DNA from: Mesorhizobium loti | GTDB lineage: Bacteria > Pseudomonadota > Alphaproteobacteria > Rhizobiales > Rhizobiaceae | Direction: 5' to 3' | Assembly (NCBI RefSeq): GCF_003148495.1 | Contig: NZ_QGGH01000004.1 | Span: forward strand, 248,001 to 312,000 | DNA length: 64,000 nucleotides | Shown: positions 26,937-35,545 of the stretch, one piece after another | Position numbering within the stretch: the first letter of the stretch is position 1 | Layout: each line of letters begins with the position of its first letter | Program-made: the position numbers and the translations under genes | Notes under the pieces: generated by a model | What the model saw: only the letters and a program-made list of their open reading frames with translations | What the model was told of the DNA's origin: nothing | The model's database searches: none

Positions 26937-27347
26937 GGAATCATTCCTGGTTTGCTGGGCTTCGACAAGGCGCCACGGACAGCGCGACGGCAGCAGGGAG
27001 AAACACAAAAAATCTCGTCGGTGCGGGATGCCAGGATCGGTATCCCGCACCGCACCGACGAGCCCCTTGGCTAGGTTTTGAACCCCGCCATCCGCCCCCG
27101 CGGATCTGAAAATTCCTTGCACCAGACACGTTGCAGGCTGCCTGGTCAGTGAGTTGCGGCTCTGCCATCACCCTCCCGTTGCAGCTCCGAAACCCCTGTT
27201 GAGATTTGGATTTCACGCCAAGGTTGCCTTGCTGTCAATAAAAAGGTGTGACTTTTTTTGGGTATTTTGCCCGAAAGCGCAGGCATTTCCTTTAAAAGCA
27301 CTTGAATTACCTTAGAATCGGTCAAAAGGCTAAGTCGGGGAAACCAA
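26937..27347. promoter_or_regulatory. Divergent promoter region between kinase operon and DeoR gene
   Basis: A 411-base gene-free gap. Its right part (27235-27330) is clearly AT-richer than its surroundings, with a T-run near 27250-27262, as expected of promoters for one or both divergent units. DeoR regulators usually bind such shared gaps. No perfect operator palindrome was found by eye. Confidence 0.5.
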
Positions 27348-28124
27348 ATGACCCATTCGAAACGGCATGGCGAGATCCTGCGGCTGCTGCAGGAAGAGGG
27401 CACCGTCACCATTGCCAGTCTGGCCGACCGGCTGGGCGTGTCGCTCGAGACCGTGCGCCGCGACGTCAAGCCGCTCACCGGTGACGGTTCCGTCCTTAAG
27501 ATGCATGGCGCCATCGGCCTGCCGTCGATGATTGGCGAAGCGCCGTTCGAGCGGCGGATGCGCGAGAATGCCGACGCCAAGCGCGTCATTGCCCGCATGG
27601 TCGCCGCCACCATCCGCGACGGGGAATCGATCATGCTCGACACCGGCACGACGACTTCGTTCCTTGCCCGCGAACTGCTTGGCCACCGGCGCCTGACGGT
27701 CGTCACCAACTCGTCGGACATCGCCCGCACGCTGGCCACCATCAACGGCAATAAGGTCTACATGGCTGGCGGCGAACTGCGCAGCGATTCCGGCGCTGCC
27801 TTCGGCGCCTCGGCCATCGACTTCGTCAGCCGCTTCTCGGTCAGCCACGCCATCATTTCCACCGGCGCCATCGATGCGGTGATGGGCGTCATGGACTATG
27901 ATCTGGAAGAGGCCGAGTTCGCCCGCATGGTGCTGTCGCGCGGCCAGCGTTCGCTCGTCATCACCGATCACTCGAAGTTCGGCCGCCTTGGTCTGGTCCA
28001 GGTCTGCGGCTTCGACAGCTTTTCCGAACTCGCCAGCGACCGCTCGCCGCCGCGCGACATAGCTGCCGCCCTGGCGCAGGCCGGCGCGCGGCTCAGCATC
28101 GCTGGCGAGGAAGCCGGGTTTTAG
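27348..28124 (+). CDS. DeoR/GlpR-family transcriptional regulator
   Basis: Repressor-type regulator of 258 residues. The N-terminal helix-turn-helix has the DeoR pattern RHGEILRLLQEEGTVTIASL and VSLETVRRDVKPL. The C-terminal DeoRC sensor has MLDTGTTTSFLARELL, VVTNSSDIARTL and ITDHSKFGR. DeoRC domains normally sense phosphorylated metabolites, which fits a neighbouring kinase making the inducer. It faces the kinase/FAD-GcvT operon across 411 bases and likely controls it. The stop overlaps the convergent flavoprotein gene. Confidence 0.88.
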   Translation: MTHSKRHGEILRLLQEEGTVTIASLADRLGVSLETVRRDVKPLTGDGSVLKMHGAIGLPSMIGEAPFERRMRENADAKRVIARMVAATIRDGESIMLDTGTTTSFLARELLGHRRLTVVTNSSDIARTLATINGNKVYMAGGELRSDSGAAFGASAIDFVSRFSVSHAIISTGAIDAVMGVMDYDLEEAEFARMVLSRGQRSLVITDHSKFGRLGLVQVCGFDSFSELASDRSPPRDIAAALAQAGARLSIAGEEAGF

Positions 28125-29020
28125 CCGAAGACCAGCGACTGGTGGGCGCACACGCCCGCAAAGGTACCAGCGGATACCGCAAAGGCGATGTTGTGCATCG
28201 AGCGTGCCGCGTCGCCGGCGGCGTAGACGCCGGGCACGGTCGTCTGTTGCCTGTCATCGACTGATATCACCGGGCCGAGGAGGCCTTGCGTGAAGCCGCA
28301 GCCGAGCTGTTCGGCCAGCGGGCTGGCCATGGTGTTACGCGGCGCCGTGAACATCGCCCTGACGCCGGCCTTTCTGCCGTCGTTGAGGTGGACGATCAAT
28401 CCGCCGGAGCCGTCTTCCCTTAGCTCGGTGACGGTGGTGGGCTCAAACCGCACTTTTCGGCTCTCCAGCGCGTGCATCTGCTCTGTGTCAGGCTCGAACA
28501 GGCCATTGCCGAACAGCGTGACATCGCCCCAATCGGCGATCAGCTGTGCCTGATGCAGGGACACAGGACCGGTTGCGAGCACGCCGAGCGGCCCGCCGGA
28601 AACTTCGTAGCCGTGGCAATAGGGGCAGTGCAGCACGCTCTTTCCCCAGAGCTCGGCAAGCCCGGCAACCTCCGGCAGGATGTCGCGCACCCCGGTGGCC
28701 AGCACCAGCCGTGAGGCGCCGAATGTCTCGCCGCCATCGATGGTGATTTCGAAATCGCTGCTGCCGGCGGCAACGGCCTTGTCCGCGCGCCCATCGACAA
28801 CCCTTGCTGTCGGATAGGCCAGCAGCTGCCGCCTTGCGTCACCCAGGATTGCGCCGGGCGGGCGCCCGTCCTGTCCGAGGAAGCCGTGCGAATGCTCGGC
28901 AAAGCGGTTGCGCGGCTGGCCGGCGTCGATCACCAGCACCTTGCGTCCTGCCCGCGCCATCTGGATGGCGGCGGACAGGCCGGCAAAGCTGCCGCCGACG
29001 ACGGCAAGATCATACTGCAT
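28121..29020 (-). CDS. Thioredoxin-reductase-like NAD(P)/FAD oxidoreductase
   Basis: A 299-residue two-dinucleotide-domain flavoprotein with FAD motif LAVVGGSFAGLSAAIQMA, redox pair C132/C135 in CPYCHGYE and closing motif VPGVYAAGDAA. CPYC with HGYE is usual in the stand-alone thioredoxin-reductase-like branch found beside Rrf2 regulators; CATC of classical TrxB is absent. The ATG at 29020 has GGAG upstream and overlaps the end of the Rrf2 gene by 11 bases. A role in thiol or disulfide redox control is likely; the partner is unknown. Confidence 0.82.
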   Translation of the reverse strand: MQYDLAVVGGSFAGLSAAIQMARAGRKVLVIDAGQPRNRFAEHSHGFLGQDGRPPGAILGDARRQLLAYPTARVVDGRADKAVAAGSSDFEITIDGGETFGASRLVLATGVRDILPEVAGLAELWGKSVLHCPYCHGYEVSGGPLGVLATGPVSLHQAQLIADWGDVTLFGNGLFEPDTEQMHALESRKVRFEPTTVTELREDGSGGLIVHLNDGRKAGVRAMFTAPRNTMASPLAEQLGCGFTQGLLGPVISVDDRQQTTVPGVYAAGDAARSMHNIAFAVSAGTFAGVCAHQSLVFG

Positions 29021-29459
29021 GGCTGGAGACTCCAATGAGATCAAAACGGCGGCGGAAATCGGCGGTCAGGTCGGCCAGCGTGATGCGGCTGAGCTTTTCC
29101 GCCAGCAGCCTTTCGGCGGCGATGCGAAAATCGTCGAGCACGGCGATCACCGCTTGCTCGACGAGGCAGCCGGGGCTTTCCGGCTCGGTACTGAACGGCA
29201 GCAGCGTCTCGCCAAGGGCGACGCTGATCTCGGCCAGGGATATTTTTTCGGGAGCACGGCCAAGCAGCCAGCCGCCGCCATGCCCGCGTGACGAGGTGAC
29301 GATGCCGGCATCGCGCAAGCCTGCGATGGTGCGGCGGACCACCACTGGATTGGTGTGGATGAAGGTGGCAAGCTGCTCGGAGGTCAGCGCCTGTTCGGGC
29401 TTCTCGGCCATGTGGACGAGAATGTGCAGGGTCGAGGACAGTCTGCTGTTGCGTTTCAT
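29010..29459 (-). CDS. Rrf2-family transcriptional regulator
   Basis: A 149-residue winged-helix regulator with the Rrf2 pattern RLSSTLHILVHMAEKP, SEQLATFIHTNPVVVRRTIAGL and SSRGHGGGWLLGR. It has a single cysteine (C98), so it cannot bind an Fe-S cluster in the three-cysteine IscR/NsrR manner. A 17-base palindrome abuts its start codon and probably serves autoregulation. It lies between the sensor kinase gene (9 bases upstream) and the flavoprotein gene (overlapping downstream), a common Rrf2-oxidoreductase pairing. Confidence 0.87.
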   Translation of the reverse strand: MKRNSRLSSTLHILVHMAEKPEQALTSEQLATFIHTNPVVVRRTIAGLRDAGIVTSSRGHGGGWLLGRAPEKISLAEISVALGETLLPFSTEPESPGCLVEQAVIAVLDDFRIAAERLLAEKLSRITLADLTADFRRRFDLIGVSSHAV

Positions 29460-29476
29460 GTAACTTAATTAGTTAC
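29460..29476. promoter_or_regulatory. Palindrome at Rrf2 start, candidate operator
   Basis: GTAACTTAATTAGTTAC, with GTAACT/AGTTAC arms and a five-base centre, touches the ATG of the Rrf2 gene and overlaps the stop codon of the sensor-kinase gene. It occupies the place where a ribosome-binding site would be, so protein binding here could block both transcription and translation. Confidence 0.55.
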
Positions 29477-30845
29477 GATTCGCATCGATGTCAAACGCGC
29501 GAAAATTCATCCTGAAGCAGGCGCCATTCGGCTTGCCGTCGAGGATCTCGATACGCCCGCCGTGCAATTGCATGATCTCCTGCACCAGGTTGAGGCCGAG
29601 CCCCGCGCCGTGATCCTGTGGGCGCAGCCGATAGAAGGGCTCGAAGACGCGCTCCCGCTCGCTCAGTGGCACGCCGCCGCCTTCGTCACGCACCTCGATG
29701 ACGGCGGGAGCTGCAATGCTGACGGTGATCTCGCCCGAGCGGCCGCCATGTTCGATGGCGTTCTGGACGAGATTGGTCACAGCGCGTTCGATCGCGGTGC
29801 GGTCACCGGAGGCGAAAACTGTTTCTCTTTCGGGTTCGAACGACATTTCGTATCCGGCCGAAAACGCCATCGGCGCGAGGTCGACAATGACGCTGCGCGC
29901 AATCGCCACAAGGTCGACCTTTTCAAAAGCCGCGGCCTGCCGGTCGAGACGCTGCAGGTCGAGCAGCTGGTCGGTCAGCGTCGAAAGCCGCGCTGCGTCC
30001 TGCAGCAGCCGCGCCCGTTCCGGTGTCGCCGGCAGCGCGGCGAGGCGCGTGTTGAGGATGGCGACCGGTGTTCGCAGTTCATGCGCCGCGTCGGTCAGGA
30101 AACGCTTGTGGCGCTCGTAGCCCTTGTCGAGGCGCGATAACGCCGCATTCACCGCCTTCACCAGCGGTGTCACCTCCAAGGGCACGTCCTTCAGCGGCAG
30201 CTGCACGCCGCGCTGGTCGACGTCGATGCGCCCGGCCTCGGCCGCCGCATGGCCAAGACCCGAAAGCGCGCCGCGCACCACCCAGGGCGTCGCGAACAGC
30301 GTGGCCAGCGCCATCAGCCCGGCGAGCGGCAATATCCCTTGCAGGAAAAATTGCGGCGCCTGCCCGAGCAGGCGCATGAGCGAAAGCCCGCCCTTGGTGC
30401 CGCTGAAGATCTGGACGTTGCCGGCTGCCGTATCGGTCCAGCGTATCTTTCCTCCAGGTGGCGCGGCTTGCCCGAGCGTCGGGTCGATACGGGCATCGCT
30501 GATGGTGTCCAGCAGTCCGACAAAGGGCTGGAAGACGGTCGGTACGGTTCCCTCCTGCAGCCGCTGCCCTTGCTTGTCGCGAATGATGAACCAGAGGTCC
30601 GGAACTCCAGATCGCAGCTTTGCCATATCCGGCGTCTCGTTGAGGACCAGCTTGCCGCCGGCATCGCGTGCCACCGCATCCGCCAGCACGTCCATCGTGC
30701 CGTCCTCATAGTCGTGCGGAATGAGACCCGTGGCCAGCATGGCGCCGAGAATGCCGACGATGATCAGTGTCAGCATCGCGCATTGCAGCAACGCGATGCG
30801 CAGCACCAGGCTCCATTTCAGCGAACGCGGGCGCTTGATCGTCAT
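29469..30845 (-). CDS. Sensor histidine kinase
   Basis: Membrane two-component sensor, 458 residues. Transmembrane segments at about 14-38 and 165-190 bracket a periplasmic domain of ~125 residues. Then come a HAMP-like linker, the H-box FLTDAAHELRTPVAIL with the phospho-accepting histidine, N-box NLVQNAIEHGG, and ATP-lid motifs VRDEGGGVP and GLGLNLVQEI. Its ATG overlaps the response regulator stop by four bases (ATGA). The signal is unknown; the Rrf2/thioredoxin-reductase-like genes downstream suggest a redox or toxic-compound stimulus. Confidence 0.9.
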   Translation of the reverse strand: MTIKRPRSLKWSLVLRIALLQCAMLTLIIVGILGAMLATGLIPHDYEDGTMDVLADAVARDAGGKLVLNETPDMAKLRSGVPDLWFIIRDKQGQRLQEGTVPTVFQPFVGLLDTISDARIDPTLGQAAPPGGKIRWTDTAAGNVQIFSGTKGGLSLMRLLGQAPQFFLQGILPLAGLMALATLFATPWVVRGALSGLGHAAAEAGRIDVDQRGVQLPLKDVPLEVTPLVKAVNAALSRLDKGYERHKRFLTDAAHELRTPVAILNTRLAALPATPERARLLQDAARLSTLTDQLLDLQRLDRQAAAFEKVDLVAIARSVIVDLAPMAFSAGYEMSFEPERETVFASGDRTAIERAVTNLVQNAIEHGGRSGEITVSIAAPAVIEVRDEGGGVPLSERERVFEPFYRLRPQDHGAGLGLNLVQEIMQLHGGRIEILDGKPNGACFRMNFRAFDIDANRN

Positions 30846-31516
30846 GTCGTCTCGCGCAGGAGATAGCCGACGCCGCGAATGCCGTTGATCGTCACGCCGC
30901 CGTCGGCGTCGGCGAGCTTGCGGCGCAGGCGCGAGACGTGGGTGTCGAGCGCGTTGGACTGGATCTCGTCGTCGAGGCCGAACACCGCTTCCATCAGCGC
31001 CTCGCGCTGCACCATGCGGCCGGTCCGCCGCATCAGCGTTTCCAGTACCAGGAGTTCGCGGCGCGGCAGGCTGAGCGGCTCGCCACGGATCGACACCTCG
31101 CGATGCCCGACATCGAGCACCAGATGGCCGGCGCGGATGAATTGCGACTGCATCGGCACCGGGCGCCTGAGCAGCGCGCGCAACCGGGCCAGCAATTCCT
31201 CGAAGGCGAACGGCTTCGCCAGATAATCGTCCGCACCCATGTTCAGCCCATCGACCTTGTCCGACGTGTCGCCCTTTGCCGTCAGCATCAGCACGGGCGT
31301 GGTGTTCTTCGCTGCGCGCAGTCTGGGAACCAGCGACAGCCCGTCGCCATCCGGCAATTGGCGGTCGAGCAGGATGGCGTCGTAGCTGTCGGCGGCAACG
31401 AAGCCCTCCGCTTCGATGAGCGAGCCGGCGTGGTCGACCACCATGTCGTGGCGCTTCAGCGCGGCACGCAAGGCCGAGACCATTTCAGGCTCGTCTTCGA
31501 CCAGCAAGATACGCAT
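30842..31516 (-). CDS. OmpR/PhoB-family response regulator
   Basis: A 224-residue DNA-binding response regulator. The receiver domain has the acidic pocket VEDEPE, phospho-acceptor D51 in ILLDRQLP and K101 in LAKPFAFEEL. The C-terminal winged helix (SLPRRELLVLETLMRR ... DTHVSRLRRKL ... IRGVGYLL) is OmpR-type. It is the first gene of the minus-strand run continuing through sensor kinase, Rrf2 regulator and flavoprotein. Its start at 31516 is the first ATG with a correct receiver N-terminus. Confidence 0.92.
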   Translation of the reverse strand: MRILLVEDEPEMVSALRAALKRHDMVVDHAGSLIEAEGFVAADSYDAILLDRQLPDGDGLSLVPRLRAAKNTTPVLMLTAKGDTSDKVDGLNMGADDYLAKPFAFEELLARLRALLRRPVPMQSQFIRAGHLVLDVGHREVSIRGEPLSLPRRELLVLETLMRRTGRMVQREALMEAVFGLDDEIQSNALDTHVSRLRRKLADADGGVTINGIRGVGYLLRETT

Positions 31517-31803
31517 CCACCATCCTCTAACAAGACCACTGCTGCGGGCGCTACAGCGCCAACATTGCGCAAGCATGGCAAATCCTGGCAGCGGGCGTCG
31601 ACGCACCCTTTCTTTGCATCTGCCACCTTGCGCAATGTCTATGCAATCCAGTCGCTGCAAACAGCACCGGTCGGCACGAACCGTCATGCCGGCATCAAGG
31701 CGTCGGACCCGACTATGCAACAGGTTCGGGTCCGACGCTGAAACGAAATCAAATGGCCGCACCAAACTGATTGTCGCGCTGCTGTCCGGATTGAGGTTTA
31801 GCT

Positions 31804-32403
31804 ATGTCTGCAAATGATGCTCTGTCTTTTCTCATGGCGTGGGCCGTGGCGCCGTTCAGGATAGGCTCCGTCACGCCGTCCAGTTCCAGCCTGGCGGCAT
31901 TGATGACGCGCGACATCGGTCCCGACACCGGCCCCGTGCTGGAGCTTGGTCCGGGAACCGGCCCGTTCACCCGGGCGCTGCTGGCGCGCGGGGTTAGTGA
32001 AGAGGATTTGACGCTGATCGAATCCGATCCGGATTTCGCCGCACTGCTCAAGCGGCGCTTTCCTGCCGCCCAGGTCTTCGAAATGGATGCCGCCGGTCTG
32101 CGCCATCTATCGCTATTCCAGGGGCCGGCGGTCGGCGCCGCCATCAGCGGTCTGCCCTTCCGCTTGATCTCACCGCGCAAGACGCTCGCCATTCTCGACG
32201 GGGTTTTCGCAAATCTTCGCCCGGGCGGCGCGCTCTATCAGTTCACGCTCGGCCGGCGCTGTCCGTTCGACCAGTCGCTGCTCGATCGGCTCGATCTCGA
32301 GGTCACGCGGGTTGGCCATACCTTTCGCAACCTCCCGCCGGCGACGGTCTATCGCATCGCCAGGATCAAGACGCTCAGCACCTTTGACTGGCGCTTCGCA
32401 TGA
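31804..32403 (+). CDS. SAM-dependent methyltransferase, PmtA-like
   Basis: A 199-residue class I methyltransferase with SAM motif VLELGPGTGPFTRALL. The beginning (WAVAPFRIGSVTPSSSSLAALM) resembles rhizobial phospholipid N-methyltransferases (PmtA), which convert phosphatidylethanolamine towards phosphatidylcholine, and the ISGLPFRLISP segment fits that group too. The stop overlaps by four bases the start of the DedA membrane protein gene, which supports a membrane-lipid role. The acceptor is inferred, not proven. Confidence 0.72.
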   Translation: MSANDALSFLMAWAVAPFRIGSVTPSSSSLAALMTRDIGPDTGPVLELGPGTGPFTRALLARGVSEEDLTLIESDPDFAALLKRRFPAAQVFEMDAAGLRHLSLFQGPAVGAAISGLPFRLISPRKTLAILDGVFANLRPGGALYQFTLGRRCPFDQSLLDRLDLEVTRVGHTFRNLPPATVYRIARIKTLSTFDWRFA

Positions 32404-33017
32404 CGGGGCCGCTGGCGGCCATCCTCGGCTTCGGTCTGTTCGGCGTCTTCTGCCTCGCCTTCACCGAAAAGATCCTGCCAATCCCGCCCTCGCATGTGCT
32501 GCTGCTGTTCCTCGGCATGACGGCCGCGCCGGATGGTTCGACGCTGGCGATCCTGCTGCTGGTGGCGACGCTTGCCTCCACCAGCGGCTGCCTTGTCTGG
32601 TATGCGGTCGGCCGCCGAATTGGGCCTGATCGTGCCGACAGGCTGGTGGAACGTTTCGGCAGATATGTCTTCCTGCGCCACGCGACCTACCGCAGGCTCG
32701 GCCAGGCCTACCGCCGCAATCATGTCCGGGTCTCCCTGCTGGCGCAGTTCATCCCGACGGTGCGCAATTACCTGCCGATCGCAGCCGGCGCGCTTTGTCT
32801 GCCTGCCTTCCCCTTTGCGGCCGCGACGCTGCTCGGCGCCACGCTCTGGAACGCCGGCTTTCTCACCACCGGCTATCTGCTGCGCGGCAGCGGCCGGGAT
32901 TCGTTCACGGTGGGTCTGCGCATCATTGTCATCGTCGTGGCACTGGAGACGGCATTCATGCTTGCGCTGCGCTATGGCCCCGCATGCCGGCGGCGCATCA
33001 GGCAGGTGCTCGGCTGA
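32400..33017 (+). CDS. DedA/VTT-domain membrane protein
   Basis: A 205-residue inner-membrane protein of the DedA (VTT, SNARE-associated) family, now regarded as lipid transporters or flippases. Marks include the N-terminal EKILPIPPSHVLLLFLGMTA, the amphipathic VERFGRYVF stretch, RFIP-like AQFIPTVRNYLPIAAG and the final hydrophobic helix. Translationally coupled to the PmtA-like methyltransferase (ATGA overlap), so the two probably act on the same phospholipid pool. Confidence 0.83.
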   Translation: MTGPLAAILGFGLFGVFCLAFTEKILPIPPSHVLLLFLGMTAAPDGSTLAILLLVATLASTSGCLVWYAVGRRIGPDRADRLVERFGRYVFLRHATYRRLGQAYRRNHVRVSLLAQFIPTVRNYLPIAAGALCLPAFPFAAATLLGATLWNAGFLTTGYLLRGSGRDSFTVGLRIIVIVVALETAFMLALRYGPACRRRIRQVLG

Positions 33018-33092
33018 GCGCCAGCTCTCCGGTCATGGGATAAGCTCTGCCGTCGGCTTTCCTTCGCTTTCGCGCCGGTGTTTAGTCCGGCC

Positions 33093-34004
33093 ATGGCTTT
33101 CACCATTCGCCAGTTGCAGTTCTTCATCGCCGTGGCCGAGCAAGGCACGGTGTCTGGCGCTGCGCAGAACCTCTCCATCTCGCAATCGTCAGTCACCGAA
33201 GCGATCAAGGAACTCGAAAGCGATCTCGGCGTCGAACTGTTCGAACGCCATCCGCGCGGCCTGAACATCACCCACAAGGGTCACCAGTTCCTGCGCCACG
33301 CCACCAAGATCCTCGCCGACGTTTCCGACGCGCGCCGCTCTTTCTCCGGCGAGCAGGCGGTGGCGGGCGGTCGGCTGCAGCTCGGCGTCACCTCGCTGGT
33401 CGCCGGTTATGTGCTGTCGGATCTGCTCGCCCGCTACCGCCGCGCCTATCCCGGCGTCGAGGTCTCGGCCATCGAGGACAATGGCGACTACCTCGAGCAT
33501 CTCTTGATCGGCGGCAAGCTCGACATTGCCGTCATGGTCACCTCCAATTTGCGCGACCGCACCGCGTTGCAGTCGGAAATCCTCGAAGTCTCGGCCTACC
33601 GGCTGTGGCTGCCGCTCGGCCATCCGCTTGCCAGCGCCGACATCATCAGCATCGGCGACATTGCCTCCGAAACGCTGATCATGCTGACCGTCGACGAGAT
33701 CGAGGAAAACACCGGCAAGCTGCTGACGGCGATCGGCGCCAAGCCACATGTCGCCTTCCGCACCCGTTCCGTGGAAGCCGTGCGCAGTCTCGTCGCCACC
33801 GGCGCCGGTGTGGCGCTGCTGCCCGACCTCGTCTACCGGCCCTGGTCGCTGGAAGGCGACCGCATCGAATCGCGCGATATTTCGGGCTCCTTGCCGGTGG
33901 TCCAGGTCGGCATGGTCTGGCGGCGCGGCTCCGGCCTGCCGCAGGCGGCGCGCGATTTCATCGGCCTTGCCCAGTCGCAGCGGACGGTCCGTCAGCGCCC
34001 CTGA
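33093..34004 (+). CDS. LysR-family transcriptional regulator
   Basis: A 303-residue regulator with the LysR helix-turn-helix (IRQLQFFIAVAEQGTVSGAAQNLSISQSSVTEAIKEL) and a periplasmic-binding-type effector domain. The ATG at 33093 (MAFTIRQLQF) is preferred to an upstream GTG at 33078. It lies 221 bases upstream of the ydcS-type gene on the same strand, and a palindrome suited to a LysR protein sits in between, so it probably controls polyamine uptake. Confidence 0.88.
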   Translation: MAFTIRQLQFFIAVAEQGTVSGAAQNLSISQSSVTEAIKELESDLGVELFERHPRGLNITHKGHQFLRHATKILADVSDARRSFSGEQAVAGGRLQLGVTSLVAGYVLSDLLARYRRAYPGVEVSAIEDNGDYLEHLLIGGKLDIAVMVTSNLRDRTALQSEILEVSAYRLWLPLGHPLASADIISIGDIASETLIMLTVDEIEENTGKLLTAIGAKPHVAFRTRSVEAVRSLVATGAGVALLPDLVYRPWSLEGDRIESRDISGSLPVVQVGMVWRRGSGLPQAARDFIGLAQSQRTVRQRP

Positions 34005-34021
34005 GAGATCGGCTGCCGACC

Positions 34022-34038
34022 TATCGGAAAAACCGATA
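34022..34038. promoter_or_regulatory. Candidate LysR operator before the polyamine transporter operon
   Basis: TATCGG-AAAAA-CCGATA, a perfect six-base inverted repeat containing the T-N11-A form used by LysR proteins. It starts 18 bases after the regulator gene and lies about 190 bases before the ydcS-type start. A second short repeat, CTGAC-N9-GTCAG, is at 34143-34161. Confidence 0.5.
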
Positions 34039-34225
34039 CCGCCTTTCTGATAAATGAATTTGCGAAACCGGAATTTTCAAAGCACCTTTCGGTTCAGGGA
34101 CCAAAGCCGCCATCAGAGCGGCATCAAGCCCAAACGGACGAACTGACAGTTTTTCAGTCAGCGCGTGACCCCTAGCGAAGACCGAAACCGGCTTTCGGGG
34201 TCAGGCGCCAAATGGGAGATCGACA

Positions 34226-35380
34226 ATGAATTCATTCCTGAAGTCATGCACTGCACTGACGGTCGCGCTGACCTTTTCCGGTCAGGCCGTCGCCCAGGTC
34301 AAGGAGCTTGGCAAGGGCGAAGGCCAGGTCAACATCGTTGCCTGGCCGGGCTACATCGAGCGCGGCGAGACCGACAAGGGCTATGACTGGGTGACCTCCT
34401 TCGAGAAGGAGACCGGCTGCAAGGTCAACGTCAAGACAGCCAACACCTCCGACGAGATGGTCTCGCTGATGAATGAGGGTGGCTTCGACCTCGTCACCGC
34501 CTCAGGCGATGCGTCGCTGCGCCTCGTTGCCGGCAAGCGCGTGCAGCCGATCAACACCGATCTCATCCCGAGCTGGAAGACGGTCGACGAGCGCCTCAAG
34601 GACGCGCCGTGGTTCACCGTTGGCGGCGCCCACTACGGCGTTCCCTATCAGTGGGGTCCCAACGTCCTGATGTACAACACCGAGGTGTTCAAGGAGGCTC
34701 CCAAGAGCTGGAACATCGTCTTCGAGGAAATGAAGCTGCCGGACGGCAAGTCCAACAAGGGCCGCGTCCAGGCCTATGACGGGCCGATCCACATTGCGGA
34801 TGCCGCCAACTATCTGATGTTCCACAAGCCGGAACTCGGCATCAAGGATCCCTATGAACTGAACGAGGACCAGTACAAGGCGGCGCTCGAATTGCTGCGC
34901 GTCCAGCGCACGCTGGTCGGCCGCTACTGGCACGACGCCGCCATCCAGGTCGACGATTTCCAGAACGAAGGCGTCGTCGCCTCCGGCTCGTGGCCGTATC
35001 AGGTCAACACGCTGGTCGCCGCCAAGAAGCCGATCGCGTCCACCATCCCGGAGGAGGGCGCCACCGGTTGGGCCGACACCACGATGATGGAAGCCGACTC
35101 CGCCAACCCCAACTGCGCCTATATGTGGATGGAACATTCGCTGTCACCGAAGGTGCAGGGAGATGTCTCGGCCTGGTTCGGTTCGCTGCCCGTCGTCCCC
35201 GCCGCCTGCAAGGGCAATGAGCTTTTGACCGACGAGGGCTGCAAGACCAACGGCTACGACAATTTCGACAAGATCAAATTCTGGAAGACGCCGGTGTCGA
35301 AATGCACCACCCAGAACGATCAGTGCGTGCCCTACTACCGCTGGGTGTCTGACTATATCGGCGTCATCGGCGGGCGGTGA
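34226..35380 (+). CDS. ydcS: YdcS-type polyamine ABC transporter substrate-binding protein
   Basis: Periplasmic binding protein of 384 residues with a Sec signal peptide (cleavage probably after GQAVA). It matches E. coli YdcS closely through most of its length: VAWPGYIERGETDKGYDWV, TSDEMVSLM, DLVTASGDASLRL, PYQWGPNVLMYNT and DGKSNKGRVQAYDGPI. The four cysteines near the end (PAACKG, EGCKT, SKCTT, DQCVP) may form disulfides. First gene of a ydcSTUVW-like operon, with a GGGAGA ribosome site. Substrate is likely putrescine or a related polyamine. Confidence 0.9.
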   Translation: MNSFLKSCTALTVALTFSGQAVAQVKELGKGEGQVNIVAWPGYIERGETDKGYDWVTSFEKETGCKVNVKTANTSDEMVSLMNEGGFDLVTASGDASLRLVAGKRVQPINTDLIPSWKTVDERLKDAPWFTVGGAHYGVPYQWGPNVLMYNTEVFKEAPKSWNIVFEEMKLPDGKSNKGRVQAYDGPIHIADAANYLMFHKPELGIKDPYELNEDQYKAALELLRVQRTLVGRYWHDAAIQVDDFQNEGVVASGSWPYQVNTLVAAKKPIASTIPEEGATGWADTTMMEADSANPNCAYMWMEHSLSPKVQGDVSAWFGSLPVVPAACKGNELLTDEGCKTNGYDNFDKIKFWKTPVSKCTTQNDQCVPYYRWVSDYIGVIGGR

Positions 35381-35386
35381 GCGCCC

Positions 35387-35498
35387 TTACCTCCCCCTTG
35401 CGGGGAGGGTTGACGCAATAGCGTCGGGGTGGGGTCTGCTCGGCATTTTCGAGGCACCCACCCGCGGCTTCGCCGCAACCTCCCCACAAGGGGGGCGG
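35387..35498. repeat. Intergenic hairpin repeat C
   Basis: A long imperfect inverted repeat: CCTCCCCCTTGCGGGGAGGG at its left end and CAACCTCCCCACAAGGGGGG at its right, with inner GACGCAATAGCGTC. It fills the gap between the binding-protein and ATPase genes. This type of repeat is frequent between rhizobial genes; here it may also limit expression of the downstream transporter genes relative to the binding protein. Confidence 0.65.
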
Positions 35499-35545
35499 AC
35501 GTCACGCGATATCAACACATCAACCCGGCAACAGACTGACAGCCC

